Shown one piece after another: positions 1 through 10,606 of a stretch of DNA of 64,000 nucleotides. Origin of the DNA: Saturnia japonica. Lineage: Eukaryota > Arthropoda > Insecta > Lepidoptera > Saturniidae. Where the stretch lies: positions 9,858,690 to 9,922,689 of the forward strand of contig CM065328.1 in the NCBI GenBank assembly GCA_033032175.1. Direction: 5' to 3'. How positions within the stretch are numbered: position 1 is the first letter of the stretch; each line of letters starts with the position of its first letter. The notes below the pieces were generated by a model, which was given only the letters and a program-made list of their open reading frames with translations, did no database searches and had not been told where the DNA came from. Both the position numbers and the translations under genes were made by a program.

Positions 1-489
1 ATTGTGTGGTACATATATTATATCTTACATCGATGTGTTGTTTATGAATTGGACTAACTGATTTTTAAATAACATTTTACTTATTTTATTTTTTAGTAAC
101 TTCAATCCTAACGAACGATTTTTAAAAATAACATTTAGATTATGTATTTAAATACACGCTTTCATTTTTTAATGTCCACAAAATTCTTAAATGCTTGTCA
201 CCCTAACCAACCCATATCTTCAACGTACATCACCTACATATTATAGTAATGACATAATGCTCTCAACGTATTATCATTGTGTAAGTTCTTATTCTTGCTT
301 TATTTGGATTAAGCTTTTACCATCTTCTTGGGGGTTATTTTTTCTGTGCACGGAACTACGGTGTATTGAAAATGCAAATTATCTCTAGTCTTTGTGTCAG
401 GTTGTAAATACTAAAATAAAGCCTCTATGTAACTTACTTTACAGTGGTTGATCCTCGAATGTTTTGACACAATGATGATGAAAACACGA

Positions 490-720
490 AATATAAAAAA
501 AAACAACTTCAATGATTTTGAGGAGTAACCTGGTGTATCTTCGAATTCGAAGGTCCAATGCCAATTAAATTAAAATGGAACCAACCTTGAGGTATCCCCT
601 TTCTATCGAAAAAAGATTCATTTAAAGCGGTTCATAAACCAAGAAGTTATTTATGGTTCAATCAAATTGAAAACAGCCTCCTTTTTTTGAAGTCGGTCAA
701 ATGAAAAAGCTACTTTATAA
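490..720 (+). repeat. Dispersed repeat family E, copy 1
   Basis: Shares ordered strings with copies at 9140, 18255, 40300, 58755 (+) and 52265 (-): ACTTC near one end, then TATCTTCGAA, AAGGTCCAATGCCAAT, GGTTCATAAAC and AAGAAGTTAT. No reading frame is conserved between copies, so this is a non-coding, non-autonomous element or a decayed tail. I recognise the string as common in lepidopteran genomes but cannot give a family name. Confidence 0.7.
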
Positions 721-755
721 CTAATTAATAATACTTTTTTTTAAAGTTACCATTA

Positions 756-866
756 CATAGTGATGGCAATGTCTCAGATGGTAAGCACAGTATAATCGAA
801 AAACAAACGATTACCATCGAGAGATCGGCTATCCATTGACAGTCGTGCTGTAATGCTAGCCTTCAT
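756..866 (+). repeat. Dispersed repeat family G, copy 1
   Basis: Contains TCAGATGGTAAGCAC followed by CGA-rich text, GAGATC and a CATTGACAGTCGTGCTG block, matching the copy at 16635-16770. Non-coding. It lies just upstream of the proposed 5' end of the epoxide hydrolase gene, so any promoter here would abut or overlap repeat sequence. Confidence 0.6.
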
Positions 867-950
867 AAATATCTCTTCACGTATCACTTGAATGACACGA
901 TGTCATAAGGAGTGAACATACTGGCCGAGAGAAGGTTCCACAGCTCCAAG
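867..950 (+). promoter_or_regulatory. Possible promoter and 5' non-coding exon of the JHEH-like gene
   Basis: A TATA-like CATAAATAT (about 865) is followed by roughly 80 bases ending in CCAAG, directly before a good donor, GTAAGA, at 951. The next coding exon starts with its own ATG at 1178, so this exon would be untranslated. An acceptor could be CCCTAG at about 1121-1126. There is no transcript evidence, the TATA motif sits at the edge of a repeat, and the acceptor is weak. Confidence 0.25.
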
Positions 951-1177
951 GTAAGACAAAGATAAAATATTAATTAATTATTGAATGTTACTTGATCAAA
1001 AGTATGTGTGGATTCAAAATTATGTAAAAAAAATAATGATAAACACTCATTATTTATTGATAAAGCAGTGATAAAGCGCACATTTTGATAAGATACCACC
1101 AATAGTGTGTCAACGAGTAACCCTAGTACGTTTTAAACGTCTCAAAACAAGCACGTGTGGTTTATTAAAATAATATT

Positions 1178-1270
1178 ATGGGGAAGAAAGTGAAAGAAAA
1201 GAGTTCGAAAGAGAAAGTTGAGACGAAAGGGAACAAAGTGAAATCGAAGAAAAATGAAAGTAGATTTGGG
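1178..1270 (+). CDS. JHEH-like exon 1: lysine-rich N-terminus
   Basis: ATG at 1178 opens 31 codons beginning MGKKVKEK, with about 14 Lys, ending at GGG with a donor GTGAGG at 1271. The next exon resumes in phase 0 with IWSMLIAG, which starts a hydrophobic helix. A basic stretch before a membrane helix fits a cytosolic positive flank for an ER anchor. Too short to be found by ORF length. The alternative is that translation begins at the Met codon at 3307 and this exon is untranslated or spurious. Confidence 0.55.
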
Positions 1271-4200
1271 GTGAGGAAGGTTTTATTGCAGAAAAGCATA
1301 TTTTAATTTTTTTATTGTATATCAACAAAGTGTACACATTATGGTGTTAACAGAGACCTAATCAACATATATAGCCTATCAAGAATTATGAAAAAACTTT
1401 TTGATCAACCATATCTATTATTTGTTATTTTGGAACTAATCATGTACCCGTTGATTTATTCCATCGGTAATAATAATAGAGGATGTGGGTGTTTCATCAT
1501 CCAGACTGGACATATTTCTTTATTCTCGAGAAATAAAGAGTACTTGTAGAGCTTAACTTATACCGTGGTAAACTAATATACCTAAAGACCACGCAATAAA
1601 ATTGCGATCTATGTAATGAGTTAACCAAAAACGGCTATGCGGTTAACTTATGTGCGATAGAAGTGGGAGCGAGAGGTATTCCAGGGAAATCTCTCTATAA
1701 CTTGCTAAAAGACCTCGACCTGTCGAGAACTGCAGTAAGTTCTATTTTAGAACAGGTATCTAAAGCAGCATTATTACAAACTCTTACCAAATCTGGCTTG
1801 GCAGGGAGGGTGAGCGCTGATGTGCATCATAAGTGGGCCCCTAAACCTACACCTGGGTCGCAATTTCCGGGGACTGCTAGTGTTTCCCTCTCTCTGTCAC
1901 ACGATGGACCCGGAACCACACGGTGAATCCATGGAATGCTAAGATGTTTGTCTTTTTTAATCCACTTAGGGGATGAATTTACAGAAATCCTTTCTTTAGC
2001 ACCTTCTAAAGAAATAAGGCACTCCTGAGCAAAAACGCTTTTGGACCTAACGATTTCAGTTTTCCCTTTTGTATAGACTACTTTTTGTGTACACTAACTA
2101 TGACTCACGGCTTCACCTGTGTTACATGTTTAAGAACAACTCGCTATCTTACCGCCGCCAACGCATCCATGTATCCTATCGTTGTTTTCTTTTCCCGTAC
2201 TTGCCTACAGCTTGCTAGATTGTTTGACTTTTATGTTAATTTCTCTGTTACTTAGACTAATAGAGTAAACTTGTATAACCTATATTTTTTTTTTAAATAA
2301 ATATTGTTATACAATGCAAAAAGAGTTTTTCAAATATGACAGGTAGTTTAAGAGATTAGCGTGGTCAAATAAACAAACAAAAATCTCTTATGCTTTATAA
2401 ATTAGTATAGTTATGCTAGAAATTTTCCGCTAACTTAAGTGATGTTGATTGAAGAGGAGACCGAAAATAATAAAAATACTAAATTTATATGGGCATTGGT
2501 TATTAAATGTAGCTGCCGAAGCAATTGGATATATAATATGCTTAGTTACATATTTTTTACCTCTGCGGCAGATAACCTGATGGCGCCAAAAATGTCCTAT
2601 CACCGAGCACCATGGTATTTTAACTTAGTGAAAGTTTAGTTTCTTTGAAGACTTGAGTCAAAAATCGATCTCAAACCAATGCGGTACCACAGTATTATGA
2701 TACTGTGTATTCGATTTGCTTCAATACGTATATCAATAAATGTCAATACGTCATGTTCAATACGTGTATCAATAATTTGCATCAATAAATTTAACGTGAT
2801 AAATAGGCCAGTTTACCTGCGGCGCTGCAGGTTTTTTTTTAGTTGTGTGTGGAGTCAAATTCTTTACAAAGTTTTCTCAAATCAGTTACTATTATTTAAC
2901 TAGCGGTAATAGGAAATATTTATTTTATCCACTGCATGGGTATATAAAGTGACATATTCTGATTTATTCAACAACATACAGCCGAAACTCTCAAAGTTAA
3001 GAAAAGAAATTTCGAAATGTCGAAAAAAAAATTCGACTACTGACGATTTCACGAACAGTTCCAAAAACATTTATTATTCGAAATCATTTTTGAATGTATG
3101 ATTATCACATGAATATAAGACATGAAAGTAGTATTGATTATGTTAAATGGAATTCTGTCTATTAGAAATAAATGAGTAGTTTTTTTGTGCTTTTTGCAAA
3201 TATCAAGCTATTGTTTAGTGAACAAGGAATTAAAAACTATATGACACGACTTTGGCCAAACCGTTATGTACACATTTAACTTAGTTTTCTTTTTCAGATA
3301 TGGTCAATGTTAATAGCCGGTATAGTTCTATTAAAAGTATTGGTGTCCATGGGGACTTTATATCACATATACAATACACTTATCAAAGTGCCAGACATGC
3401 CTCAGGTAGATCTTGATGTGTTCTGGGGCTCTAATGTAACTGATGAAAGAGATACGTCAATCAGACCTTTCCGTATTGTTTTCACTGAAGCTGTAAGTTA
3501 AATTTAATTATGTCTTTTGTCTAGTTTAGATATTGGTAAATTTGTTGTCGCAAACACTTAACTATATCTAAGTTAAATTTCTGTACCAAAATTTATAGAC
3601 GATAGTTTAAAGTCTATTAAAAAAAATTAAATATCCTTTTAGTGTACCTAGTAATTAATTTGAAAAATTTATTTTATATTACTTGTGATCTTGTCACGGA
3701 AAAATTACTTCCAACTCTGCCATTGCTTTAACAGTAGACTCTAGGCATAAACCAATTTAATCCGACAGTCTAAAAACTGATACTAAATGTGAGGATCTAG
3801 CTTAACAGGTGTAAATTTTATTTAATAAATAAAATCTCCAGATGGAAGCAGAGATTCGTGTATTATTTGAAGATTATAGACGAATGAATAGGAAAATCAA
3901 AAGCTTCGAAGACACTGCTTGGACATACGGCGTGCATTCTGACGCTTTTGCACAGTTCTTCGCTAATTGGCTTTTTAAATATAAATTTAGGGAGAGAGTA
4001 AGATTCCTGAACAAGTTTGAACACTTCAAGACTAACATACAAGGACTGGATATTCATTTTATGAGAGTTAAGCCGAAAGTAAAAGATAATATTAAAGTAA
4101 GTATCTATAACTCCAAATATGGATATTTATCTATATAAAGTGTCAAAGGTGGCTCAGTGGTACCGTGTACGGATATCGCTCGATCGATGTGAATTGCAGC

Positions 4201-7200
4201 AACGGTCGATGAGGGAAAACATCTTGATGAAACTATGGCATGATGGTAAGGTTTCTTCTAAAAAACGCTTGCTAGCAACAGACTTCAAGTTTAAAATCTA
4301 TCAGACGCACCAATAGGTGTGTTCCGGCAGCTGCACTCGAGAGCCAATCTTCCACTGCTAACATCTTGGGCCACATTGACACTTAAGATCAGGTGAGATT
4401 AAACCTACTAATCACGATAAAAAATCTAAAGCTGCAAGATATTTGCTAAATACTTGTTAAATAATACGATAATTTATAACAATAGTTGAAATTTAAGAAT
4501 GTAAATACTTTAAACCTAGATTTTAATGTGAGCCGAGTCTCTGTCAGAGCTAGGATACTAAGATCAATTTAAGTAAAAAATTAATTGAAACTATGTAACA
4601 TCATAGCAATCTGTTATTATGTTTCCAGGTGCTACCGTTACTTCTTCTCCACGGTTGGCCTGGGTCTGTCAGAGAGTTTTACGAAGCAATTCCTTTACTT
4701 ACCACTCCAAGACCTGGTTGTGATTTTGTTTTTGAAGTTATTGCTCCTAGTTTACCAGGGTTCATATATTCTGAGGTAAGACTTACAAAACTATCAACTA
4801 AAACTCCTGAGTATGAGGAAGATACTACTAGCCACGAGTATATTTTTATCTAAAATTATATCGTGTAGTTTATTTTAATTTTACAAATAGTAGGAAAACT
4901 TACAGCTAAAACCGTAAGGTAACATTAAAGTAATAATAAAGGCTATTGAGAAGTTTTCACTAAAGAAAAACAACAACAATAGACGAGAAACTATCCATTG
5001 AAAGGTACAGACACAGAAAGAATTGCGAAATACAAAGAAAATGAAGATTTTAGTTTGTATTCGAGTAAGAAAACGGTAGTGTTAAATAAATTAGGTCATA
5101 ACTTTTGTTCAAGTATGTTAAATGTAGTAATATTATTAAAATAATTACGTTTATTTGCTGAAAGATTGATGACTTTAAGGTCATTGTTCGTGTGGAAAGT
5201 ATTTAGATATGGGTACGATTTTAACTATCGCCAAATAAATGCACGTTCAATTACCTAATTAATAAGATTTCTCCCTAAAATAAAACAAAATGTGTCAACA
5301 GGATCGAATCAACAAATTATATGAAACCGCTTAATTACCTAAAACTTCTTCAATATTATTAGCATCTGGCGCTCGTCGTCTCCCGCTGTTTGTTATCACA
5401 AGTCAAGCCTAGGCTAATCCAGCCACATCTTCCGTGAATTGATCTTCTATCTTTAGGGATTTGATTAATTTCTGTTTTTATCATCTCCCTTTAGAGACCG
5501 TTTTCTTTAATATGACGACAACAATATTTGTTGGGAATAGATATAATTATATTATCGGTGACGAATATAAACTTAGGTGACAGAAAATATTTTTATAGTA
5601 ATGCCTTACAACCATACGAATATTATAGGTATCTTTTAGAGTAATTACCTGGAAATAGTACCTGCCCATTTTTCCATTATGATCCTTTTGCAGATATTAG
5701 TAAACGTAACTATCAAATATTTCTCCACTATTTTCAGGGAGCTACAAGACCAGGTCTAAATACTTTCGAAATTGCCATTATAATAAGGAATTTGATGCAA
5801 AGACTTGGCTTCAAAAATATTATATACAAGGCGGGGATTATGGCCACTCAGTTGCCTCTCATTTAGTCACCATATTCCCTAAAGAAGTTCTTGGATTCCA
5901 TACGAATTTCCCAGCTAATTTCACAACTTTATCTTATTTGACGTGGTTGTTGGGAGCTATTTGGCCAGCGTTTGTTGGTAGTGGTATAACAGATCGTATG
6001 TATCCTTTGACTGAAAAATTACAATTCTATATAGAGGAGTCAGGATATATGCATTTACAAGCAACTAAACCTGATACTATAGGTAAGTGAAAAAAAAAAA
6101 ATTTAACCTATGCTAATATAGTAAAGCGGAGAAGTTTTTTTGTTTGTTTAAATAAGTTAATTTCTGGAACTACCAGTCGGATTTGAAAAATTCTTTTTTA
6201 ATATTATAGCCAGACTCATGATGAATAGTATAGGCTATATAGTAATAGGCTAAAATTGCCATCTAGCCTTAAATATTGATTTTTGTTATGTAAGTCGGAA
6301 GTCAAAGTCCTCGCGATTTGCTTTATCCACATGTGATGGCTTAATAGTTAATGATAAGTAAATACAATGTTCTACAAATACATTGGCCTTTAATATATAT
6401 ATAAAAAGTCAGCGATAGCATATGCATGTCTCTTATACATAATCCACAATAAGGTTTCTATGAAAATTAAAAAGTGATTTATAAGCATTATTTTTAACCA
6501 CGGCATATTGATCCTTACAAACAAAAGTTACTTCATCATAAAGACAATTTTATGAAGTTAAATTTTGCTCTTTATAGTATGTTATTTGGATACATAGTTT
6601 AGGAGATAATGAAAAATTAAAAACATAATTACTTGCGGGAAGAACAATTATCTATGATATACACGGGTGCGTTGAAGGTGCTTTTTTTGTCAGATAAAAT
6701 TAACAAGGTGAAACCGTAGGGCACAGCTAGTTTAATATATATATAAAGTATTTTCATTCAACTGATTACATGATTGAATCAAAAAGGAGAAGAGCTAAAG
6801 TAATTGACATAGGCTCTAAGAATTGCTACATTTAAGTGAAGTGGATGGGGAAAGTCGCTCGTAGAACGAATGGCCAATGAGGCTGAAGATTTCTCTAGTA
6901 GTGGCCACGCAAAGGAAGACGCAGCTTAGGTAGACCTACCAAAAATGATACCGACGACCTAGTGAAGGTTGTAGGAACTCGTTGGATGCAAGCAGCGCAG
7001 GTACGATCGTTGTAGCGATCTTTGGGAAGGCCTTATATCCAGCAGTGAATGTCTTTTGGCTGAATGGATAGATTGCATGAAAAATGTTTTATAAATTTGA
7101 CCACCTTCTACTATCACGGGTTTGTTTTTTCTATGCAATGAAATGATCCTTGCATGAATTCTAATAGTTCTTGGGGAACTTTTCATATTGTCTCAGATAA

Positions 7201-10200
7201 AAAGGTTGCTTAATAAGTCTGAAAATACAGTATGAATAACTAACAGTAGAAAGTACCTATTGACAAAAAAAAATTGGTTAATACAGTTGAAATAATATCT
7301 AAATTCTAAATTGTAGACTTTAAGCTTTGAGTCATTCACTACATTTAAAAAATATCCTGCCTTATTTACATACTTGACTATAAAAATAAATATGGTTACA
7401 ATATCAATGGATTAATAGAAATTATACGTCTTTCAATTTAAGGCTGTAAATCCACCACAGATGAGTTAGGACAAAAATCTACCAATGACATTACTTTATT
7501 TTCTTAAACTCGCTTAGCGCAACTGTTGTGAAAATGGGCTAGCGGAAACAGGTATTTATTTGTACATACAAAAAAGTAAGAGATGTCAGCGAGAAATATG
7601 TACGAGGAATGAATGAAATAAATAGAGGTACTGGATTGATAAGCATCCTCGCACCATTCAGCTACCTCCCTTTTAGCACCGTTAGGATAGTACAATCCAA
7701 ACACAACGGCGATCACCAAGAGTTCTAAATCCTTTCATAGCTTCACTACGCATCTCTTACAGCTTAGTTCCCTTACACACTTCTGGTGTGCCTATAGCCT
7801 TTCTCGATAAATGGGCCACCCAGCATTAAAATAAATTTTCCATTCGAATCAGCAGTTCCTGAGATTAGGGCGTTCAACCAAATAAACAAACAAACTATTC
7901 AGCTTTATAATATTAGTATAGATTTGAATGATGGTATTACAACATTAGCGCGTAATATGGTTGACAGCAAATCTGTTAGTCTGAGATGTCCTTGTAAATG
8001 TTACATTATGTTTATTTGGTACATAATTAGTACAAACGGCAGCCGGAATATAAACAGTAGCTGGGAATACATAGTTCTACACACTGAAACACAATAACAC
8101 ATTGTGTCAAACAGGTCTATGCTATGTTACACATTTGGTAAATACTGGATACGCCACCTAAGATAGACAATGAGTTATGGATACGCCACCTATAACAGAC
8201 AATGAGTTATGGATACGCCACCTACGACATACAATGAGTTATGGATACGCCACCTAAGACAGACAATGAGTTAAACCACTGTTCGATATATTTGCCTAAA
8301 ATTTACACAAGGATTTATATGAAATTTAATATTTCAGGCGTTATGCTTCAAGACTCACCAGTTGGTTTAGCCGCTTACATTTTGGACAGGTTTATGATCT
8401 TCACTGACCCTGAAAACAAGTTCCAGTCAGAGGGTGGTTTAGATAAGTACTACGATCTAAACAAGTTAACTGACAACATCATGCTGTATTGGGTCACAGG
8501 AAGCATTACCACATCAATGAGATTGTACAAGGAATCCTTTAGAAGTTCTGAGTTGGAACAGCATTTGTCACGGTTTGTTGTGCAAAGATATTTTAACATA
8601 ATATAAAAAAAGTAGATTATCAATTCGGTTATATGTTTTTAATGTTTGTTACCTTATAACTCGGTCATTTATGAACCGATTTAGAAATATTTTTTTGTTG
8701 TAAATGTGCTATTTATTTCCTAACAAAAACATAATATAACCGTTAATTTTTAATCAAAATGAATGTCTTAAACATCGTTATTTAAGTGTATATCCGGCGC
8801 TATTGCCGTTAGAAACGGTTAAAAAGTATGTACATTAGGAATGCATTTGTCGACGCTTAATAAAATATATTCAAGGCGCCATCTATTAACAATCTTTTTT
8901 ACTAACATGACAACTGTTGGTTAGATATTTTATATTCTATAATGTATGATATATTCGCACGGATCCACTAGTGAGTTATTTATTACACCTAGATAGAGGA
9001 GCATTGAAAGTATCATTTGTCTAGAACAGAAGCGATATATCCTGTTCTTCGAATTATTCCTCTGGCAGATGTAAAATATTTTAATTTAATCAATAATTTT
9101 GTATTGAAATATGAATAAATACAGAAACAATTTTAACATAAAAGAAAAAAAAACTTTAATAATTTTGAAGAGTTCCTTTGTGTATCTTCGAAACTGAAGG
9201 TCCAATGCCAATGAAATTGAAATGTGGTCGCATCCCCTGTCCAACAATAAGAGAATCGTCCAAAATCTGTTCATAAACAAAGAAGTTATGGCTGGAACAT
9301 CCATAATAAATATACAATGTGTATTAAAAACCCCGTTGAATCTGAAAAGGGTATATAGGTACACCAATGACTTAAAAAAAAAAAAAAAAATGAAAATAAA
9401 ATTTCATTGTGATTTAAAATTAACATATTTGGTTTCCCTAAAATTTTACAAATTTTTAAAACGAGATACCGTCACCAGCCCCGGCGCAGCGCAGCGGTAC
9501 GTTTGATCGTATGGCTGTATTGCCATGTAAGTTTCCTCATTTAACTAATTTTTGTTACATTTTATTAGGGGTAATTTTTTTACTTAAAATCTGATATAGA
9601 TAACATAAACAGAATATAATCTCGATACCTAATAATACCTTCACGGATTCCGACGGGGTTTTTGATACTTATTGTATACATTCGAATTGAGTAAACCTCT
9701 CCCATCTTTCGTTGAAGTCGTTTGAAATAAAAACGAATATTCTGATAAATATTATAATGTTATATTAATTTATGTAATAAAATATTAATTATTTAAGCAA
9801 TAATGGCTCAGTGATAGCGTGAAACGTCATCGTTTCGATCGACGAGAGTTCAAATCCCTGCGATAAGCCTGAGCTTTGAGTAAACGAAAACATCGTGATG
9901 AAATCCATAGCATGGTGGTAGTGTATTTCTAATGCCCGCCTTGCTAACTACCACCTTCAAGTTGAAAATCTGTCTCCAAGCACCAATAGGTGTGTTTCGG
10001 CAGCGGCGCTTGAGGGCAAGTTTTCTAGGCTTAACGTGCTAACATCTTCTGCCAAGTCGTCTTAATTTTATATTTTGATGATGTATAACTCACTGATATT
10101 CACGAGTAACTTATAAGGTTAGCATAAGACACCAAGCTGAAACACTTAACATACGCATAAAGTTGTGTGTGCTTAGCAGAAAAATGAGCGGTTAGTATTA

Positions 10201-10606
10201 ATGATGAGAGGGGAGCGCTGAATCGGAAAGAGCCGACTAGACGCGACGCTGCCCGAATGGCACGTAGCGACGTCCCATCAAAACGCACCATTAGATGTTA
10301 TATTTCAGAAGAGAAGCTTTCTATATTTGAGTTTTTGTATATATAACTCACATGAAATTATTTGTTTTGAAAGTGAACCTAGACTCAAATTTCAACAGAA
10401 TCCCAACCCCGGTACCAACGTGGGCTCTCCGTTTTAAACACGAACTGATCCAACACCCTGACTTTGTACTCCGATGGAAATTTCCAAACTTGCTCGGAAG
10501 CACCAACGTGGAACACGGTGGACATTTCGCTGCGTTCGAAAGACCAGAAGAGTTTGCAGAAGACGTGTTCAAAGCTGTTAAATCATTTTTAAATTTTCAT
10601 AAGTGA
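1178..10606 (+). CDS. JHEH-like: Juvenile hormone epoxide hydrolase-like gene (seven coding exons, one frameshift)
   Basis: Microsomal epoxide hydrolase family (alpha/beta hydrolase fold). JHEH opens the epoxide of juvenile hormone, inactivating the hormone; the enzyme is anchored in the endoplasmic reticulum by an N-terminal membrane helix. Joining 1178-1270, 3298-3492, 3842-4096, 4629-4775, 5738-6082, 8338-8572 and 10399-10606 gives 1478 nt, one short of 493 codons, against about 460 residues for known JHEH; the excess is the Lys-rich N-terminus. Visible family marks are oxyanion-hole HGWP (4650-4661), nucleophile Asp in GGDYG (5836-5838), the two ring-opening Tyr in GYMH (6046-6048) and RLYKE (8526-8528), Glu in KHEL (10442-10444) and His in GGHF (10523-10525). 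All introns are GT-AG. The missing base at 5813-5817 shifts the frame before the nucleophile and stops translation at 5864-5866. Either a recent pseudogene or allele, or a sequencing error in a homopolymer. Substrate (hormone versus other epoxides) cannot be decided from sequence. Confidence 0.9.
1621..1926 (+). pseudogene. Non-LTR retrotransposon ORF remnant (VGARG tail)
   Basis: An in-frame run reads LTKNGYAVNLCAIEVGARG and continues with KSLYNLLKDLDLSRTAVSS. The CAIEVGARG segment and what follows recall the C-terminal end of reverse-transcriptase ORFs of a non-LTR class that is repeated in many animal genomes. It lacks a start codon and any RT core. More GC-rich than its surroundings. It lies in intron 1 of the JHEH-like gene. 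Confidence 0.45.
2095..2415 (+). repeat. Helitron-like miniature element, subfamily 2 (partial)
   Basis: Begins with ACGGCTTCACCTGTG and ends with AGATTAGCGTGGTCAAATAAAC and CTTTATAAATTAGTATAG. The same start and end strings frame the copies at 6120-6727 (-), 28543-29185 and 45750-46650. Non-coding. It lies in intron 1. Confidence 0.6.
3298..3492 (+). CDS. JHEH-like exon 2: membrane anchor and start of N-terminal domain
   Basis: Acceptor TTTCTTTTTCAG ends at 3297; donor GTAAGT begins at 3493; phase 0 at both ends. It encodes 65 residues: a hydrophobic helix (MLIAGIVLLKVLVSMG), then the family sequence with VPDMPQVDLDVFWG and IRPF, matching the start of JHEH after its anchor. Confidence 0.85.
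3842..4096 (+). CDS. JHEH-like exon 3: N-terminal epoxide hydrolase domain
   Basis: 85 codons between acceptor CCAG (ends 3841) and donor GTAAGT (4097), phase 0 both sides. It contains the family's FLNKFEHFKTNIQGLDIHF-type segment, which in microsomal epoxide hydrolases precedes the oxyanion-hole strand. Confidence 0.9.
4144..4400 (+). repeat. tRNA-derived SINE, copy 1
   Basis: Starts GGTGGCTCAGTGGTACCGTG (A-box-like), then a degenerate B-box region, TGATGAAACTATGGCATG, CACCAATAGGTGTGTTCCGG and CTTAAGATCAGGTGAGATT. It matches the better preserved copy at 26714-26966. It lies in intron 3 of the JHEH-like gene, sense orientation. Confidence 0.75.
4629..4775 (+). CDS. JHEH-like exon 4: HGWP oxyanion-hole exon
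   Basis: 49 codons between acceptor TTTCCAG (ends 4628) and donor GTAAGA (4776), phase 0. LLLLHGWPGSVREFYEAIP is diagnostic of microsomal or juvenile hormone epoxide hydrolases; HGWP forms the oxyanion hole. It ends in the APSLPGF strand of the alpha/beta fold. Confidence 0.93.
5738..6082 (+). CDS. JHEH-like exon 5: nucleophile exon, carries the frameshift
   Basis: Acceptor TTTTCAG ends at 5737; donor GTAAGT at 6083; leaves phase 1. The frame is open from GATRPG to LGFK at 5815, then a run of five A (5813-5817) where six are needed. One base further on, the frame resumes as YYIQGGDYGHS, with the catalytic Asp at 5836-5838, and runs to GYMH and ATKPDTIG. Without the missing base the reading ends at TAG 5864-5866, removing all catalytic residues. 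Confidence 0.9.
6120..6727 (-). repeat. Helitron-like miniature element, subfamily 2, near full length
   Basis: On the minus strand it begins CTAGCTGTGCCCTACGGTTTC (right end), passes through text also seen near 28690-28740 (CTTCATCATAAAGACAATTT), and ends in a TTTGTTTGTTTAAAT stretch. It fills much of intron 5. Non-coding. Confidence 0.65.
6795..7075 (+). pseudogene. RTE-type LINE ORF2 3' remnant
   Basis: A broken reading frame contains WMGKVARRTNGQ-like, GRPTK-like and DDLVKVVGTRWMQAAQ segments, the C-terminal signature of RTE-class ORF2 proteins in insects, with several stops. It ends in CTGAATGGATAGA, the type of short 3' tail seen again at 13985. It lies in intron 5. Confidence 0.65.
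7765..7925 (+). repeat. Helitron-like miniature element, subfamily 2, 3' end
   Basis: CTCGATAAATGGGCCACCCA, then GTTCCTGAGATTAGGGCGTTC, AACAAACAAAC and TTATAATATTAGTATAGAT: the 3' half of the same family as 46530-46650. It lies in intron 5. Confidence 0.65.
8145..8273 (+). repeat. Tandem array, 4 x 32 bp
   Basis: Four successive units of TGGATACGCCACCTA followed by 17 further bases ending in CAATGAGTTA, with a few substitutions. It lies 65 bases upstream of exon 6 of the JHEH-like gene. No spacers, so not a CRISPR-like array. Confidence 0.9.
8338..8572 (+). CDS. JHEH-like exon 6: cap domain exon
   Basis: Acceptor ATTTCAG ends at 8337; donor GTTTGT at 8573 (weaker than the others). It completes a split Gly codon and reads VMLQDSPVGLAAYILDRF, then the LMLYW-like IMLYW block and MRLYKESF with the second catalytic Tyr at 8526-8528. 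It ends with two bases of an Arg codon completed in the last exon. Confidence 0.9.
9140..9375 (+). repeat. Dispersed repeat family E, copy 2
   Basis: TATCTTCGAAACTGAAGGTCC, CAATGCCAATGAAATT, TGTTCATAAACAAAGAAGTT and a terminal A-run at 9373-9390. It lies in intron 6. The open frames across it on both strands are incidental. Confidence 0.75.
9798..10062 (+). repeat. tRNA-derived SINE, copy 2
   Basis: AATGGCTCAGTGATAGCGTG, GAGTTCAAATCCCTGCGATA (B-box), TGAGCTTTGAGTAAACG, CATAGCATGGTGG and CACCAATAGGTGTGTTTCGG in the family order. It lies in intron 6 of the JHEH-like gene. Confidence 0.8.
10399..10606 (+). CDS. JHEH-like exon 7: acid and base of the charge relay, stop
   Basis: Acceptor TTCAACAG ends at 10398. 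It reads IPTPVPTW, KHEL (catalytic Glu 10442-10444) and GGHFAAFE (catalytic His 10523-10525), then EEFAEDV and a TGA at 10604-10606. These match the C-terminus of JHEH in spacing and length. An AATAAA-type signal occurs about 100 bases further on. Confidence 0.92.

Noticed and set aside
3300..3420. ATG at 3300 as start of the epoxide hydrolase
   Set aside because: It is in a different frame and reaches TGA at about 3415; the enzyme frame is fixed by the downstream exons.
8145..8273. Regular repeats as a CRISPR-like array
   Set aside because: The units abut with no spacers and lie in a eukaryotic intron; it is a minisatellite.
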